Below are positions 14,383 to 22,842 of a stretch of 57,542 nt of DNA, piece by piece; the stretch's first letter is position 1, and every line of letters begins with the position of its first letter. The notes below the pieces were generated by a model. The model did not search any database, had not been told where the DNA came from, and saw only the letters and a program-made list of their open reading frames with translations. A program made the position numbers and the translations under genes. Source of the DNA: Aestuariicoccus sp032586235 (lineage in GTDB: Bacteria; Pseudomonadota; Alphaproteobacteria; Rhodobacterales; Rhodobacteraceae); the NCBI RefSeq assembly GCF_032586235.1, contig NZ_JAWHTD010000027.1, forward strand, positions 1-57,542. The letters run 5' to 3'.

Positions 14383-16165
14383 CTGAGATAAACGCCTCCT
14401 GGGGGATATCTACCTTCCCGAACTGGCGCATCTTCTTCTTACCCGCCTTCTGCTTTTCCAGCAGTTTCTTCTTGCGGGTCGCGTCGCCGCCGTAGCATTT
14501 CGCCGTCACGTCCTTGCGCAGGGCCGAGAGGGTTTCGCGGGCGATGACCTTGCCTCCGATCGCGGCCTGGATCGGGATTTTGAACATGTGGCGGGGGATG
14601 AGGTCCTTGAGTTTCTCGCACATCGCGCGGCCGCGCATTTCGGCGCGGTCGCGGTGGACCATGGTGGAAAGCGCGTCGACGGGCTCGTCGTTCACCAGGA
14701 TCTGCATCTTGACCAGCGCATCCTCGCGGTAGCCGATCATCTGGTAATCGAAGCTGGCATAGCCCTTGGTCACCGATTTCAGCCGGTCGTAGAAGTCGAA
14801 GACCACCTCGTTGAGCGGCAGGTCGTAAACCACCATGGCGCGGGAGCCCGCGTAGGTCAGGTCGAGCTGGATGCCGCGGCGGTCCTGGCAGAGTTTCAGC
14901 ACGTCGCCCAGATAATCGTCGGGTACCAGGATCGTGGCCTTGATGCGCGGCTCTTCGATGTGGTCGATCTTGGAGGGGTCGGGCATGTCGGCGGGATTGT
15001 GAAGCTCGATCTTCTCGCCGTCCTTCATGTAGATGTTGTAGATCACCGAAGGCGCGGTGGTGATGAGCTCGATGTTGTACTCGCGCTCGAGCCGGTCGCG
15101 GATCACCTCGAGGTGCAAGAGCCCCAGAAAGCCGCAACGGAAGCCGAAGCCGAGGGCGGCGGAGGTTTCCATCTCGAAGCTGAAGGAGGCGTCGTTGAGG
15201 GCCAGTTTCTCCATCGCGTCGCGCAGGTCTTCGAAATCGTTGGCGTCGACCGGGAAGAGGCCGCAGAAGACCACGGGGACCGAGGGTTTGAAGCCGGGAA
15301 GGGGCGTGTCGCAGCCCTTTTTCTCGGTGGTGATGGTGTCGCCGACGCGGGTGTCGCGGACCTGCTTGATCTGGGCGGTGATATAGCCGATCTCGCCGGG
15401 GCCCAGTTCGGCCACGTCCTGCATGGCGGGGCGGTAGATGCCGATGCGGTCGATGTCGTAGGTGCCGCCGGTCTTCATCATCTTGATGCGCTGGCCCTTT
15501 TTCAGCACCCCGTCGATGACGCGGACGATGACGACGACGCCGAGATAGGGGTCGTATTTGCTGTCGACCAGCATCGCCTTGAGCGGCGCGTCGCGGTCGC
15601 CGCCGTGGGGCGGGGGCAGGCGGTGGATGATCGCCTCGAGCACGTCGGGGATGCCGAGCCCGGTCTTGGCGGAGATTTCGACGGCGTCGTGGGCCTCGAT
15701 CCCGATGACGTCCTCGATCTGTTCGCGCACGCGGTCGGGTTCGGCGGCGGGCAGGTCGATCTTGTTGAGCACCGGGACGATCTCGTGATCGGCCTCGATG
15801 GCGGTATAGACATTGGCCAGGGTCTGCGCCTCGACGCCCTGGGTGGCGTCGACCACCAGCAGGGAGCCCTCGACCGCGCGCATGGAGCGGGAGACCTCGT
15901 AGGCGAAGTCGACATGGCCGGGGGTGTCGATGAGGTTGAGGATATAGACCTCGCCATCCTTGGCCTTGTACTCGATGCGGACGGTGTTGGCCTTGATGGT
16001 GATCCCGCGCTCGCGCTCGATGTCCATGGCGTCGAGCAGCTGTTCCTTCATCTCGCGGGCCGAGACGGTGTTGGTGGATTGAATCAGCCGGTCGGCCAGG
16101 GTGGATTTCCCGTGGTCGATGTGAGCAACGATGGAGAAGTTGCGGATATGCGAGAGTGGGGTCAT
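14363..16165 (-). CDS. lepA: Elongation factor 4 (ribosome back-translocase LepA)
   Basis: 600 residues with ATG 16165, matching the normal LepA length of about 600; a start 12 codons upstream is possible but lacks family support. AHIDHGKST (P-loop), DTPGH and NKID mark the GTPase domain, followed by translation factor domains II, III and V and the LepA-specific C-terminal domain ending KAGKKKMRQFGKVDIPQEAF. It acts on stalled ribosomes. Its 3' end is embedded in a terminator. Confidence 0.97.
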   Translation of the reverse strand: MTPLSHIRNFSIVAHIDHGKSTLADRLIQSTNTVSAREMKEQLLDAMDIERERGITIKANTVRIEYKAKDGEVYILNLIDTPGHVDFAYEVSRSMRAVEGSLLVVDATQGVEAQTLANVYTAIEADHEIVPVLNKIDLPAAEPDRVREQIEDVIGIEAHDAVEISAKTGLGIPDVLEAIIHRLPPPHGGDRDAPLKAMLVDSKYDPYLGVVVIVRVIDGVLKKGQRIKMMKTGGTYDIDRIGIYRPAMQDVAELGPGEIGYITAQIKQVRDTRVGDTITTEKKGCDTPLPGFKPSVPVVFCGLFPVDANDFEDLRDAMEKLALNDASFSFEMETSAALGFGFRCGFLGLLHLEVIRDRLEREYNIELITTAPSVIYNIYMKDGEKIELHNPADMPDPSKIDHIEEPRIKATILVPDDYLGDVLKLCQDRRGIQLDLTYAGSRAMVVYDLPLNEVVFDFYDRLKSVTKGYASFDYQMIGYREDALVKMQILVNDEPVDALSTMVHRDRAEMRGRAMCEKLKDLIPRHMFKIPIQAAIGGKVIARETLSALRKDVTAKCYGGDATRKKKLLEKQKAGKKKMRQFGKVDIPQEAFISALKMDG

Positions 16166-16293
16166 GTTCGGGGATATGCGGCGGAATTGGGGGGCGGTCA
16201 AGGTGGCGCGTGCGCAGGAACGGTGCGCGGCGCATCGGGCCCGGGGCGCAGGCCGGACCGGGGCGGCGGATCGCGGTGAAACGGGGCCGGGGC

Positions 16294-16320
16294 GGTGCGC
16301 AGTGAATGCGCACCCTACGG
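16294..16320 (+). repeat. REP-like hairpin, copy A
   Basis: GTGCGCA-GTGAA-TGCGCAC forms a 7-bp stem, followed by the constant tail CCTACGG. Identical to copy B at 16637. It lies between lepA and the acylphosphatase gene. Confidence 0.8.
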
Positions 16321-16337
16321 GACGGGAGATCGGAGAG

Positions 16338-16613
16338 ATGAGCTCTGTCAGGGTGGTGGTGCGCGGTCGGGTTCAGCGGGTGGCGTTCCGGGCGTGGACG
16401 CGGCGGGAGGCCGAGGCGCTGGGGCTGAGGGGCTGGGTGCGCAACCGCGCCGACGGGTCGGTGGAGGCGGTGCTGCAGGGCGATGCCGGGAGCGTCGAGG
16501 CGATGATCGCGCGGATGCGCGAGGGGCCGCGGGCGGCGCACGTCACGGAGGTGGAGGCGGTTCCGCTGGAACGCGCAGAGGAGCGTTTCGACGGGTTCGA
16601 CATCAGGCGGTAG
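16338..16613 (+). CDS. acyP: Acylphosphatase
   Basis: 91-residue acylphosphatase, which hydrolyses the carboxyl-phosphate bond of acyl phosphates. The catalytic Arg (R18 in VAFRAW) and Asn (N36 in GWVRN) are in place. The phosphate loop reads GRVQRVAFR instead of the usual GxVQGVGFR, so two loop glycines are replaced (R14 and A16), which may affect activity. ATG 16338 follows the ribosome binding site CGGAGAG. The gene is flanked by two REP-like hairpins and is divergent from lepA. Confidence 0.9.
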   Translation: MSSVRVVVRGRVQRVAFRAWTRREAEALGLRGWVRNRADGSVEAVLQGDAGSVEAMIARMREGPRAAHVTEVEAVPLERAEERFDGFDIRR

Positions 16614-16636
16614 GGCGTCTGCGGGGCCGGGGAGAC

Positions 16637-16663
16637 GGTGCGCAGTGAATGCGCACCCTACGG
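16637..16663 (+). repeat. REP-like hairpin, copy B
   Basis: Same 27 bases as copy A, 24 bp after the acylphosphatase stop codon. It may act as a 3'-end hairpin for that gene. Confidence 0.8.
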
Positions 16664-16786
16664 GCGGGGCGCATCGGGCACGGAAATGTTGATCATTTGC
16701 CCCGCTTGGCGCATATTCGGCACAAGGCAGAGTGGCCTGCGGCACGGGGAAAACCCCGGCTTCGGGCGGTAAGGGGACCGGATGAG

Positions 16787-17146
16787 ATGAAGGCAGTTCT
16801 TCTGGCAATGTCGGCGCTGTTGTTACTGGGCGCCTGTGGGGGCGGCGGCAAGAACCGGGTGGAACGGTTCTATGGCGGCGCATCGGTGCAATTCGCGTCC
16901 GGGCCGATCCAGAAGGCCTGCGTGCGGTCGGATCGGCGGGCGGCCAACGGACGGCTCTGCGGCTGCATCCAGAGCGTGGCGAACCGGCAGCTCAGCAGCG
17001 CCGACCAGCGCCTGGCGGTGAAGTTCTTCCAAGATCCGCATCAGGCACAAGAGATCCGGCAATCCGACCGCGCCAGTCACGAGGCGTTCTGGCAGCGCTA
17101 CAAATCCTTCGTGGCGCGCGCCGAGGGCATCTGCAGCGGCGTCTGA
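16787..17146 (+). CDS. Small lipoprotein of unknown function
   Basis: 119 residues. MKAVLLAMSALLLLGAC is a lipoprotein signal peptide with lipobox LGAC (Cys 17), followed by a Gly-rich linker. The mature part has further cysteines (CVRSD, LCGCIQS, ICSGV), which could form disulfides in the periplasm. I do not recognise a domain name; it resembles short conserved arginine-transport-like or envelope proteins of Rhodobacteraceae only in a general way. REP-like hairpins lie on both sides in opposite orientation. Confidence 0.7.
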   Translation: MKAVLLAMSALLLLGACGGGGKNRVERFYGGASVQFASGPIQKACVRSDRRAANGRLCGCIQSVANRQLSSADQRLAVKFFQDPHQAQEIRQSDRASHEAFWQRYKSFVARAEGICSGV

Positions 17147-17163
17147 CATCACCAGGCGCAGCG

Positions 17164-17190
17164 CCGTAGGGTGCGCATTCACTGCGCACC
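17164..17190 (-). repeat. REP-like hairpin, copy C
   Basis: Reverse complement of copies A and B, all 27 bases conserved. It lies between two convergent stop codons, 5 bp after the stop of the leftward gene at 17196 and 18 bp after that of the lipoprotein gene. Confidence 0.8.
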
Positions 17191-17195
17191 GCGCC

Positions 17196-17645
17196 TCAGG
17201 CGCTATTGGAACAATCGCCGTTCTGCAACGCCAGCAGCAGCGCGTCGCGCCGCTGGTTCACCCGCGACAGCTGTGCGGTCAGGCTCGTGCGGGACAGCTC
17301 GAGGCTGGCGAGCTCGACCCGGGCGAAATCGCTGGTGTCGTCGCGCAGAAGGCCCGATTTCTGCAGGTTCTTCTCCAGCAGCGCGCGCAATCCGACCTCT
17401 TCGATCTGGGCGCGCAGGTAGTCGCGGTTGAGCGCGTTGAGGCATTTGAGCTCGGTCAGCGATGCCTCGGCCTGTGCATGCTGCAAGGCCAGCTGCTTTT
17501 GCAGCGCCTCCTGCGTTTCGGCCAGCTGCTGCGCGGTGGCGAAATAGCTGATCGCCCCGTAGCCCGCGCCGGCAAGGAAGACCACGATCGTGATCAGGTC
17601 CTTGAAGGGTTTCAGGATTTCGACGGTTTTCGTGACAATGGACAT
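17196..17645 (-). CDS. Membrane-anchored coiled-coil protein, unknown function
   Basis: 149 residues. One transmembrane segment at about 18-37 (DLITIVVFLAGAGYGAISYF) is followed by a long helical, charged stretch (about 40-145) with heptad-like spacing of Leu, Gln and Ala, likely a coiled coil. It carries two Cys (in LKCLNAL and NGDCS). No family recognised. It is the second gene of a leftward pair: the exported Cys-rich protein upstream ends 11 bp before this ATG, so the two are probably made together at the envelope. Confidence 0.65.
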   Translation of the reverse strand: MSIVTKTVEILKPFKDLITIVVFLAGAGYGAISYFATAQQLAETQEALQKQLALQHAQAEASLTELKCLNALNRDYLRAQIEEVGLRALLEKNLQKSGLLRDDTSDFARVELASLELSRTSLTAQLSRVNQRRDALLLALQNGDCSNSA

Positions 17646-17656
17646 GGCGCGCTCTC

Positions 17657-18058
17657 CTATTGCACGAGGCCAAGTTCGACCGACTTGCCAGTGGAGCAGA
17701 AACAGGTGGAGCCGGTTGTGGTATAGGCCACTTCGCAGGCACCGACCGCGGTGATGCAAATGTTCGACACCGGAATCTCGAGCGCGCGTTGCGCATCCTC
17801 TTCGAACTGCATCTGCTCGGTGGTTTTGCGCGCGGTCAGGGTTTCGAACGTCGCCAGCGGTTGCGCCGGTCTGGTCGGCGCGGCGGTGGTCAGCGCCTCT
17901 TCGAGCGTTTGCGACGGTTCGGCGCGCTGCAACTCGGGGATCAGCACGCCGCGGGTCGTGCCCAGGTCGCCGATCGTGTTGCCCAGAAGGCCGTCCGCCA
18001 GGGCGGGCGTCCCGCACAGGCAGAAAAGCGCGATCCAGGCGCGTGAAATACAGGTCAT
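17657..18058 (-). CDS. Exported cysteine-rich small protein, unknown function
   Basis: 133 residues. MTCISRAWIALFCLCGTPALADG is a signal peptide, cleaved near residue 21. The mature protein has a flexible Pro/Ala/Thr-rich middle and a compact C-terminus with cysteines in NICITAVGACEV and STCFCSTG, probably disulfide-bonded in the periplasm. ATG 18058 is chosen because GGAGG precedes it at good distance; a longer reading adds 14 non-family residues. Not recognised as a named family. First gene of a pair with the coiled-coil membrane protein. Confidence 0.65.
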   Translation of the reverse strand: MTCISRAWIALFCLCGTPALADGLLGNTIGDLGTTRGVLIPELQRAEPSQTLEEALTTAAPTRPAQPLATFETLTARKTTEQMQFEEDAQRALEIPVSNICITAVGACEVAYTTTGSTCFCSTGKSVELGLVQ

Positions 18059-18163
18059 GAAATACCTCCGGCCGGGTGGCAGGTCTGAAATCTTACTCAA
18101 TCATAGCGCGAGTTTCAGCGCCTGTCATCCGCCGGAGGGTCAGCGGCCGCGCCGCCCCTCTTG

Positions 18164-20443
18164 TCAGCCGTATTGCGCCACCGGCGTGCCGGCGATGGCG
18201 GCCATGTTCAGCAGCCCGCGTGCGGTGATCGAGGGCGTCACGATATGGGCGCGGTTGCCCAGCCCCATCAGGATCGGCCCGACCTCGAGCCCGCCGCCTT
18301 TCATCTTGAGGATATTGCGCACCCCCGAGGCCGCGTCGGCATGGCCGAAGATCAGCACGTTTGCGGCCCCCTTCATGCGGTTTCCGGGCAGCAGGCGTTC
18401 GCGCAATTCGCCGTCGAGTGCTGCGTCCACGTTCATTTCGCCCTCGTAGCAGAAATCGCGCGGGGCGGCGTCGAGGATCGCGATGGCCTCACGCAGGCGG
18501 TTGCCGCTGCCTTCGCCCTGATTGCCGAATTGCGATTGCGAGCAAAGCGCGATGTTGGGGGTCACGCCGAACCGCTTGACGTGCCGCGCCGCCGCGATGG
18601 CGGTCTCGGCCAGCTGTTCCGGCGAGGGATAGACGTTGACATGGGTGTCGGCGATGAAGAGCGGCCCGTCTTCCAGGATCATCAGCGACAAAGCGCCATG
18701 CGGATGCAGGGTTTCGTTGCCCAGAACCTGTTCGATGTAATTGAGGTGCCAGCGGTATTCGCCGAAGGTGCCGCAGATCAGGCTGTCAGCCTCGTTGCGG
18801 TGGACCATCACCGCGCCGATGGCGGTGGTGTTGGTGCGCATGATGGCGCGTGCCAGGTCGGGGGTGACGCCGCGCCGGGCGCGCAGGTGGTGATAGGTTT
18901 CCCAATAATCCCGGTAGCGGGGGTCGTTTTCGGGGTTCACCAGATTGAAATCGCGGTCGGGCCGGATTTCCAGGCCCATGCGTTCGCAGCGGCTGGCGAT
19001 CACCTCGGGACGGCCGATCAGGATCGGGGTTTCGGTGGTTTCCTCGAGGATCGCCTGCGCCGCGCGCAGCACGCGTTCGTCTTCGCCCTCGGCAAAGACG
19101 ATGCGGCGGCTGGCGGTGCTGGCGGCGTCGAATACCGGGCGCATGAGCAGCGCGGATTTGTAGACCGATGCATCCAGCTTGCGTTTGTAGGCGGCCAGAT
19201 CGTCGAGCGGGCGCACGGCCACGCCCGACTCCATCGCCGCCTTGGCCACCGCCGAGGACACCACGCCCGAAAGGCGCGGATCGAAGGGTTTGGGGATCAG
19301 GTATTCCGCGCCGAAGGTCAGCTGCTCGCCCTTGTAGGCCGCCGCGGCCTCGGCGCTGGTGGTGGCCCGCGCCATGGCGGCGATGCCTTCGACGCAGGCG
19401 ATCTCCATGTCGTCGTTGATCTCGGTCGCGCCGACGTCGAGCGCGCCGCGGAAGATGAAGGGAAAGCAGAGGACGTTGTTGACCTGGTTGGGGAAATCCG
19501 ACCGCCCGGTCGCGATGATCGCATCGGGCGACACCGCGCGCGCGGCGTCGGGCATGATTTCGGGGTTGGGGTTGGCCAGCGCGAAGATGACCGGCCGTTC
19601 GGCCATCTTCGCGACCATGTCGGGCGTCAGCACATTCGGCCCCGAGAGCCCCAGGAACAGATCCGCGCCGTCGACCACATCGTCCAGCGTCCGCAGGTCG
19701 GAGGGCTGGGCAAAGGCGGCCTTTTGCGGGTTCATGTCCTCGGTCCGGCCCTCATAGACCAGCCCGTGGATGTCGCAAAGCCAGATGTTCTCGCGCTTCA
19801 CCCCCAGCTTGAGCAGCATGTTCAGGCAGGCGATGCCCGCCGCCCCGCCGCCCGTCGAGACGATCTTGATATCCTCGAACGTCTTGTCCGCGATGCGCAG
19901 CGCGTTGGTGGCCGCCGCGCCGACGACGATGGCGGTGCCGTGCTGGTCGTCGTGAAAGACGGGGATGTTCATCCGCTCGCGGCAGATTTTCTCGACGATG
20001 AAGCAATCGGGGGCCTTGATGTCCTCGAGGTTGATCGCGCCGAAGGTGGGTTCCAGCGCGCAGACGATCTCGGCCAGCTTTTCGGGGTCGGTCTCGTTCA
20101 CCTCGATGTCGAAACAGTCGATATTGGCGAATTTCTTGAAGAGCACCGCCTTGCCCTCCATCACCGGTTTCGAGGCCAGCGGGCCGATGTTGCCCAGCCC
20201 CAGCACGGCGGTGCCGTTGCTGACCACCGCCACAAGGTTGCCGCGCGTGGTGTAGCGGGCGGCGTTGAGCGGGTCGTCCTTTATTTCCAGACAGGCCTCG
20301 GCCACGCCGGGCGAATAGGCGCGCGCCAGGTCGCGGCCGTTGGCCAGCGGCTTGGTCGCGCGGACCTCGAGCTTACCGGGTTTGGGATGTTCGTGATAGA
20401 AAAGCGCCGCCTGACGCAGCGTCTCGTTGGTCGAATCGGTCAT
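18164..20443 (-). CDS. maeB: NADP-dependent malic enzyme (MaeB type)
   Basis: 759 residues, the normal length for the MaeB hybrid form. The N-terminal part (about 1-430) is the malic enzyme: YSPGVAEAC, TAVLGLGNIGP, FHDDQHGTAIV and GAGAAG-like STGGGAAGIACLN are in place. The C-terminal part (about 430-759) is a phosphotransacetylase-like domain that is regulatory in this class. It converts malate to pyruvate with NADPH production. ATG 20443 gives the usual start MTDSTNETLRQAALFYHEHP. Confidence 0.95.
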   Translation of the reverse strand: MTDSTNETLRQAALFYHEHPKPGKLEVRATKPLANGRDLARAYSPGVAEACLEIKDDPLNAARYTTRGNLVAVVSNGTAVLGLGNIGPLASKPVMEGKAVLFKKFANIDCFDIEVNETDPEKLAEIVCALEPTFGAINLEDIKAPDCFIVEKICRERMNIPVFHDDQHGTAIVVGAAATNALRIADKTFEDIKIVSTGGGAAGIACLNMLLKLGVKRENIWLCDIHGLVYEGRTEDMNPQKAAFAQPSDLRTLDDVVDGADLFLGLSGPNVLTPDMVAKMAERPVIFALANPNPEIMPDAARAVSPDAIIATGRSDFPNQVNNVLCFPFIFRGALDVGATEINDDMEIACVEGIAAMARATTSAEAAAAYKGEQLTFGAEYLIPKPFDPRLSGVVSSAVAKAAMESGVAVRPLDDLAAYKRKLDASVYKSALLMRPVFDAASTASRRIVFAEGEDERVLRAAQAILEETTETPILIGRPEVIASRCERMGLEIRPDRDFNLVNPENDPRYRDYWETYHHLRARRGVTPDLARAIMRTNTTAIGAVMVHRNEADSLICGTFGEYRWHLNYIEQVLGNETLHPHGALSLMILEDGPLFIADTHVNVYPSPEQLAETAIAAARHVKRFGVTPNIALCSQSQFGNQGEGSGNRLREAIAILDAAPRDFCYEGEMNVDAALDGELRERLLPGNRMKGAANVLIFGHADAASGVRNILKMKGGGLEVGPILMGLGNRAHIVTPSITARGLLNMAAIAGTPVAQYG

Positions 20444-20615
20444 TCTTCCGCCCCCCATGCAATTCGGATCAGGGGTAAACCATCCGGGGCGCTTGGAAAA
20501 GGCGGCGTGCGGGCGGAGCAGTTTCTGCGCAGGCTTGAAGATGGTGTTTGCGCCGCGCGCAGCTCCGGCTAGGCTGGCGCGATAATGGTGCATCGCGTTT
20601 CGGGGAAGGGCAGCC

Positions 20616-21080
20616 ATGCGGATAATCGGTTTTTTGACACATGGGGCGGCGCTGGCGGTGGGCTTTGCGCTGGGGGTCTATACCCTGCCGATTCTCATCG
20701 CGCCCGACGCGCCGCCTGCCGAGATGCTGCAGGACAGCGCAGAACGCGCGCTTTTTTCCGGGGAATTCATCCGCGATCTCGAGGGCAGCGATTTTCTGCA
20801 TTGGGGCGAGGGGGCCGTCAGCCTGACGCCCACCGAAATCGTACACGAGGGCAAGCTGGCGCCGGGGCCGGATTACAAGCTTTATCTCGTGAACGGCTTT
20901 GTCGAGGACGAGGATGGCTTTGCCCCGCTCAAGGCCGATGCGCTGCTGGTGGGCGATGTGAAAACCTTTGGCGGGTTCCTGCTGGACCTGCCTCAGGGCG
21001 TCGACCTGACCGCCTATGACACCGTGCTGGTCTGGTGCGAGAGCTTCGGCGAATTCATCACCGCGGCGCAGTACCGCTAG
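20616..21080 (+). CDS. DM13 domain-containing protein
   Basis: 154 residues. An N-terminal hydrophobic segment (about 6-29) would hold it in the inner membrane facing the periplasm. The rest is a DM13 domain: EGKLAPGPDYKLYLV, ALLVGDVKTFGGFLLDLPQGVDL and YDTVLVWCESFGEFITAAQYR, with the near-invariant Cys in VWCE. DM13 domains are proposed redox or electron-transfer modules. It stands alone just upstream of the nucleoside operon but with its own start region. Confidence 0.85.
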   Translation: MRIIGFLTHGAALAVGFALGVYTLPILIAPDAPPAEMLQDSAERALFSGEFIRDLEGSDFLHWGEGAVSLTPTEIVHEGKLAPGPDYKLYLVNGFVEDEDGFAPLKADALLVGDVKTFGGFLLDLPQGVDLTAYDTVLVWCESFGEFITAAQYR

Positions 21081-21153
21081 GCGGCTTTTCCTTGCAAAGC
21101 GGAGGCCGGGTTCGCAACATGGGCGCCCGGCCCGATGAGCAAAGGAGACAGCG

Positions 21154-21540
21154 ATGGCGTTGAAGGAAGCGGCGACGGCGGTGCGCGAAAAGGCCTATGC
21201 GCCCTATTCCCGGTTCAAGGTCGGCGCGGCGCTGCGCGGGGCGGACGGGAATGTCTACGCCGGGTGCAACGTGGAAAACGTCGCCTCGCCCGAGGGCACC
21301 TGCGCCGAGGCGGGGGCCATCGCGGCCATGGTGGCGGGCGGCGAGACGCGCATCACAGAGGCCTATGTCATCGCCGAAAGCCCCGCGCCGGTGCCCCCCT
21401 GCGGCGGTTGCCGGCAAAAGCTGGCGGAATTCGCCGATGGCGACGTGGTGGTGACCATGGCCACGACCGGCGGGTTGGAAAAGCGCATGACGGTGGCCGA
21501 GCTGCTGCCGGGCGCGTTCGGCCGCGAGCATATGGAATGA
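21154..21540 (+). CDS. cdd: Cytidine deaminase
   Basis: 128 residues, the short tetrameric form. TCAEAGA (C50, catalytic E52) and PCGGCRQ (C83, C86) supply the three zinc-binding cysteines, and FKVGAALRGADGNVYAGCNVEN binds the nucleoside. It turns cytidine and deoxycytidine into uridine and deoxyuridine. First gene of a five-gene salvage operon; its TGA overlaps the deoA ATG (ATGA). Confidence 0.95.
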   Translation: MALKEAATAVREKAYAPYSRFKVGAALRGADGNVYAGCNVENVASPEGTCAEAGAIAAMVAGGETRITEAYVIAESPAPVPPCGGCRQKLAEFADGDVVVTMATTGGLEKRMTVAELLPGAFGREHME

Positions 21541-22814
21541 CCGACGCGCGCGAGGTCATCGCCGCGCTGAGGCGCGGAGAGGAGCCATCCACCGAAGGGC
21601 TGGCCTGGTTCGCGCAAGGCCTGGCCGACGGCACCGTGAGCGCGGCGCAGGCCGGGGCCTTTGCCATGGGCGTCTGCCTGCGGGGCCTCTCGGAAGAGGG
21701 GCGCGCGGCGCTGACGCTGGCGATGCGCGATTCGGGCCGGGTGCTGGACTGGGATCTGGACGGGCCGGTGCTCGACAAGCATTCGACCGGCGGGGTGGGC
21801 GATTGCGTCAGCCTCGTGCTGGCGCCGATGCTGGCGGAATGCGGCGTCTACGTGCCGATGATCTCGGGCCGGGGGCTGGGCCACACCGGGGGGACGCTCG
21901 ACAAGCTCGAGGCGATCCCGGGCTACAACGTGAACCCCGAAGAGCGGCGCTTTCGCGAGGTGGTGCGCGACGTGGGATGCGCCATCGTGTCGGCCAGCGC
22001 CGATATCGCACCCGCCGACAAGCGGCTTTATGCGGTGCGGGACGTGACGGCGACGGTGGAATCGCTCGACCTGATCTGCGCCTCGATCCTGTCCAAGAAG
22101 CTGGCGGCGGGGCTGGAGGGGCTGGTGCTGGACGTCAAGGTGGGCAGCGGCGCGTTCATGAAGACCGACGAAGAGGCCAGTGCGCTGGCCCGCGCGCTGG
22201 TGGGCACGGCCAATGCGGCAGGCTGCAGGACGACCGCGCTGATCACCGACATGGATGCGCCGCTGGTGCCGAGCCTCGGCAACGCGGTCGAGGTCGATCA
22301 GGTGATGCGGGTGCTGACCGGGTTGGACACGGGCCCGTTGCTGGAGTTGTCGGTCGCGCTGGGCAAAGAGCTGGTGCCGGACGAGGACAGGCTGCGTGAC
22401 AGTGTGGCGTCCGGTGCGGCGGCGGAGCGGTTCGGGCGCATGGTCTATGACCTGGGCGGGCCCAAGGGCTTTGTCGAGAATTGGTCGCGTTACCTGCCCG
22501 AGGCCCCGGTGATCCGCGAGGTGACCGCGACCGAGGCGGGCGTGGTGTCGGCGATGGATGGCGAGGCGCTGGGGCTGGCGGTGGTCCATCTGGGCGGTGG
22601 ACGCGCGGTGGAAACCGACGTGGTGAACCCGGCGGTGGGCCTCACAGATGTGGTGGCGCGGGGCGCGCGGGTGGAAAAGGGCCAGCCGCTGGCGCGGGTC
22701 CACGCCGCCCGCGAAAGCCAGGCGGACCAGGCTGCGGCAGCGGTGCGCGCGGCGATCACGCTGGGCGATGCATCGCCCAAGGTGGGGCCGCTGGTGCGCG
22801 AGCGGATCGCGTGA
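21537..22814 (+). CDS. deoA: Thymidine phosphorylase
   Basis: 425 residues. KHSTGGVGD, the phosphate-binding loop, and SGRGLGHTGGTLDKLEAIPG are diagnostic; VESLDLICASILSKKLAAGLEGLVLDVKVGSGAFMK continues the family pattern. It cleaves thymidine or deoxyuridine with phosphate to base plus deoxyribose-1-phosphate. ATG 21537 is set by the 4-bp overlap with cdd. DeoB, encoded next, takes over the sugar phosphate. Confidence 0.95.
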   Translation: MTDAREVIAALRRGEEPSTEGLAWFAQGLADGTVSAAQAGAFAMGVCLRGLSEEGRAALTLAMRDSGRVLDWDLDGPVLDKHSTGGVGDCVSLVLAPMLAECGVYVPMISGRGLGHTGGTLDKLEAIPGYNVNPEERRFREVVRDVGCAIVSASADIAPADKRLYAVRDVTATVESLDLICASILSKKLAAGLEGLVLDVKVGSGAFMKTDEEASALARALVGTANAAGCRTTALITDMDAPLVPSLGNAVEVDQVMRVLTGLDTGPLLELSVALGKELVPDEDRLRDSVASGAAAERFGRMVYDLGGPKGFVENWSRYLPEAPVIREVTATEAGVVSAMDGEALGLAVVHLGGGRAVETDVVNPAVGLTDVVARGARVEKGQPLARVHAARESQADQAAAAVRAAITLGDASPKVGPLVRERIA

Positions 22815-22842
22815 CGCGCCGCGGATAGAGGGGGAACGGCGG

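Noticed and set aside
14439..16883. Long open frames of 814 codons (- strand) and 563 codons (14588-16279, + strand) across lepA
   Set aside because: lepA in the remaining frame is complete with all GTPase motifs; the others are low-complexity shadows.
18161..20572. An 803-codon frame on the + strand over maeB
   Set aside because: Antisense shadow of a full-length malic enzyme; no recognisable domains.
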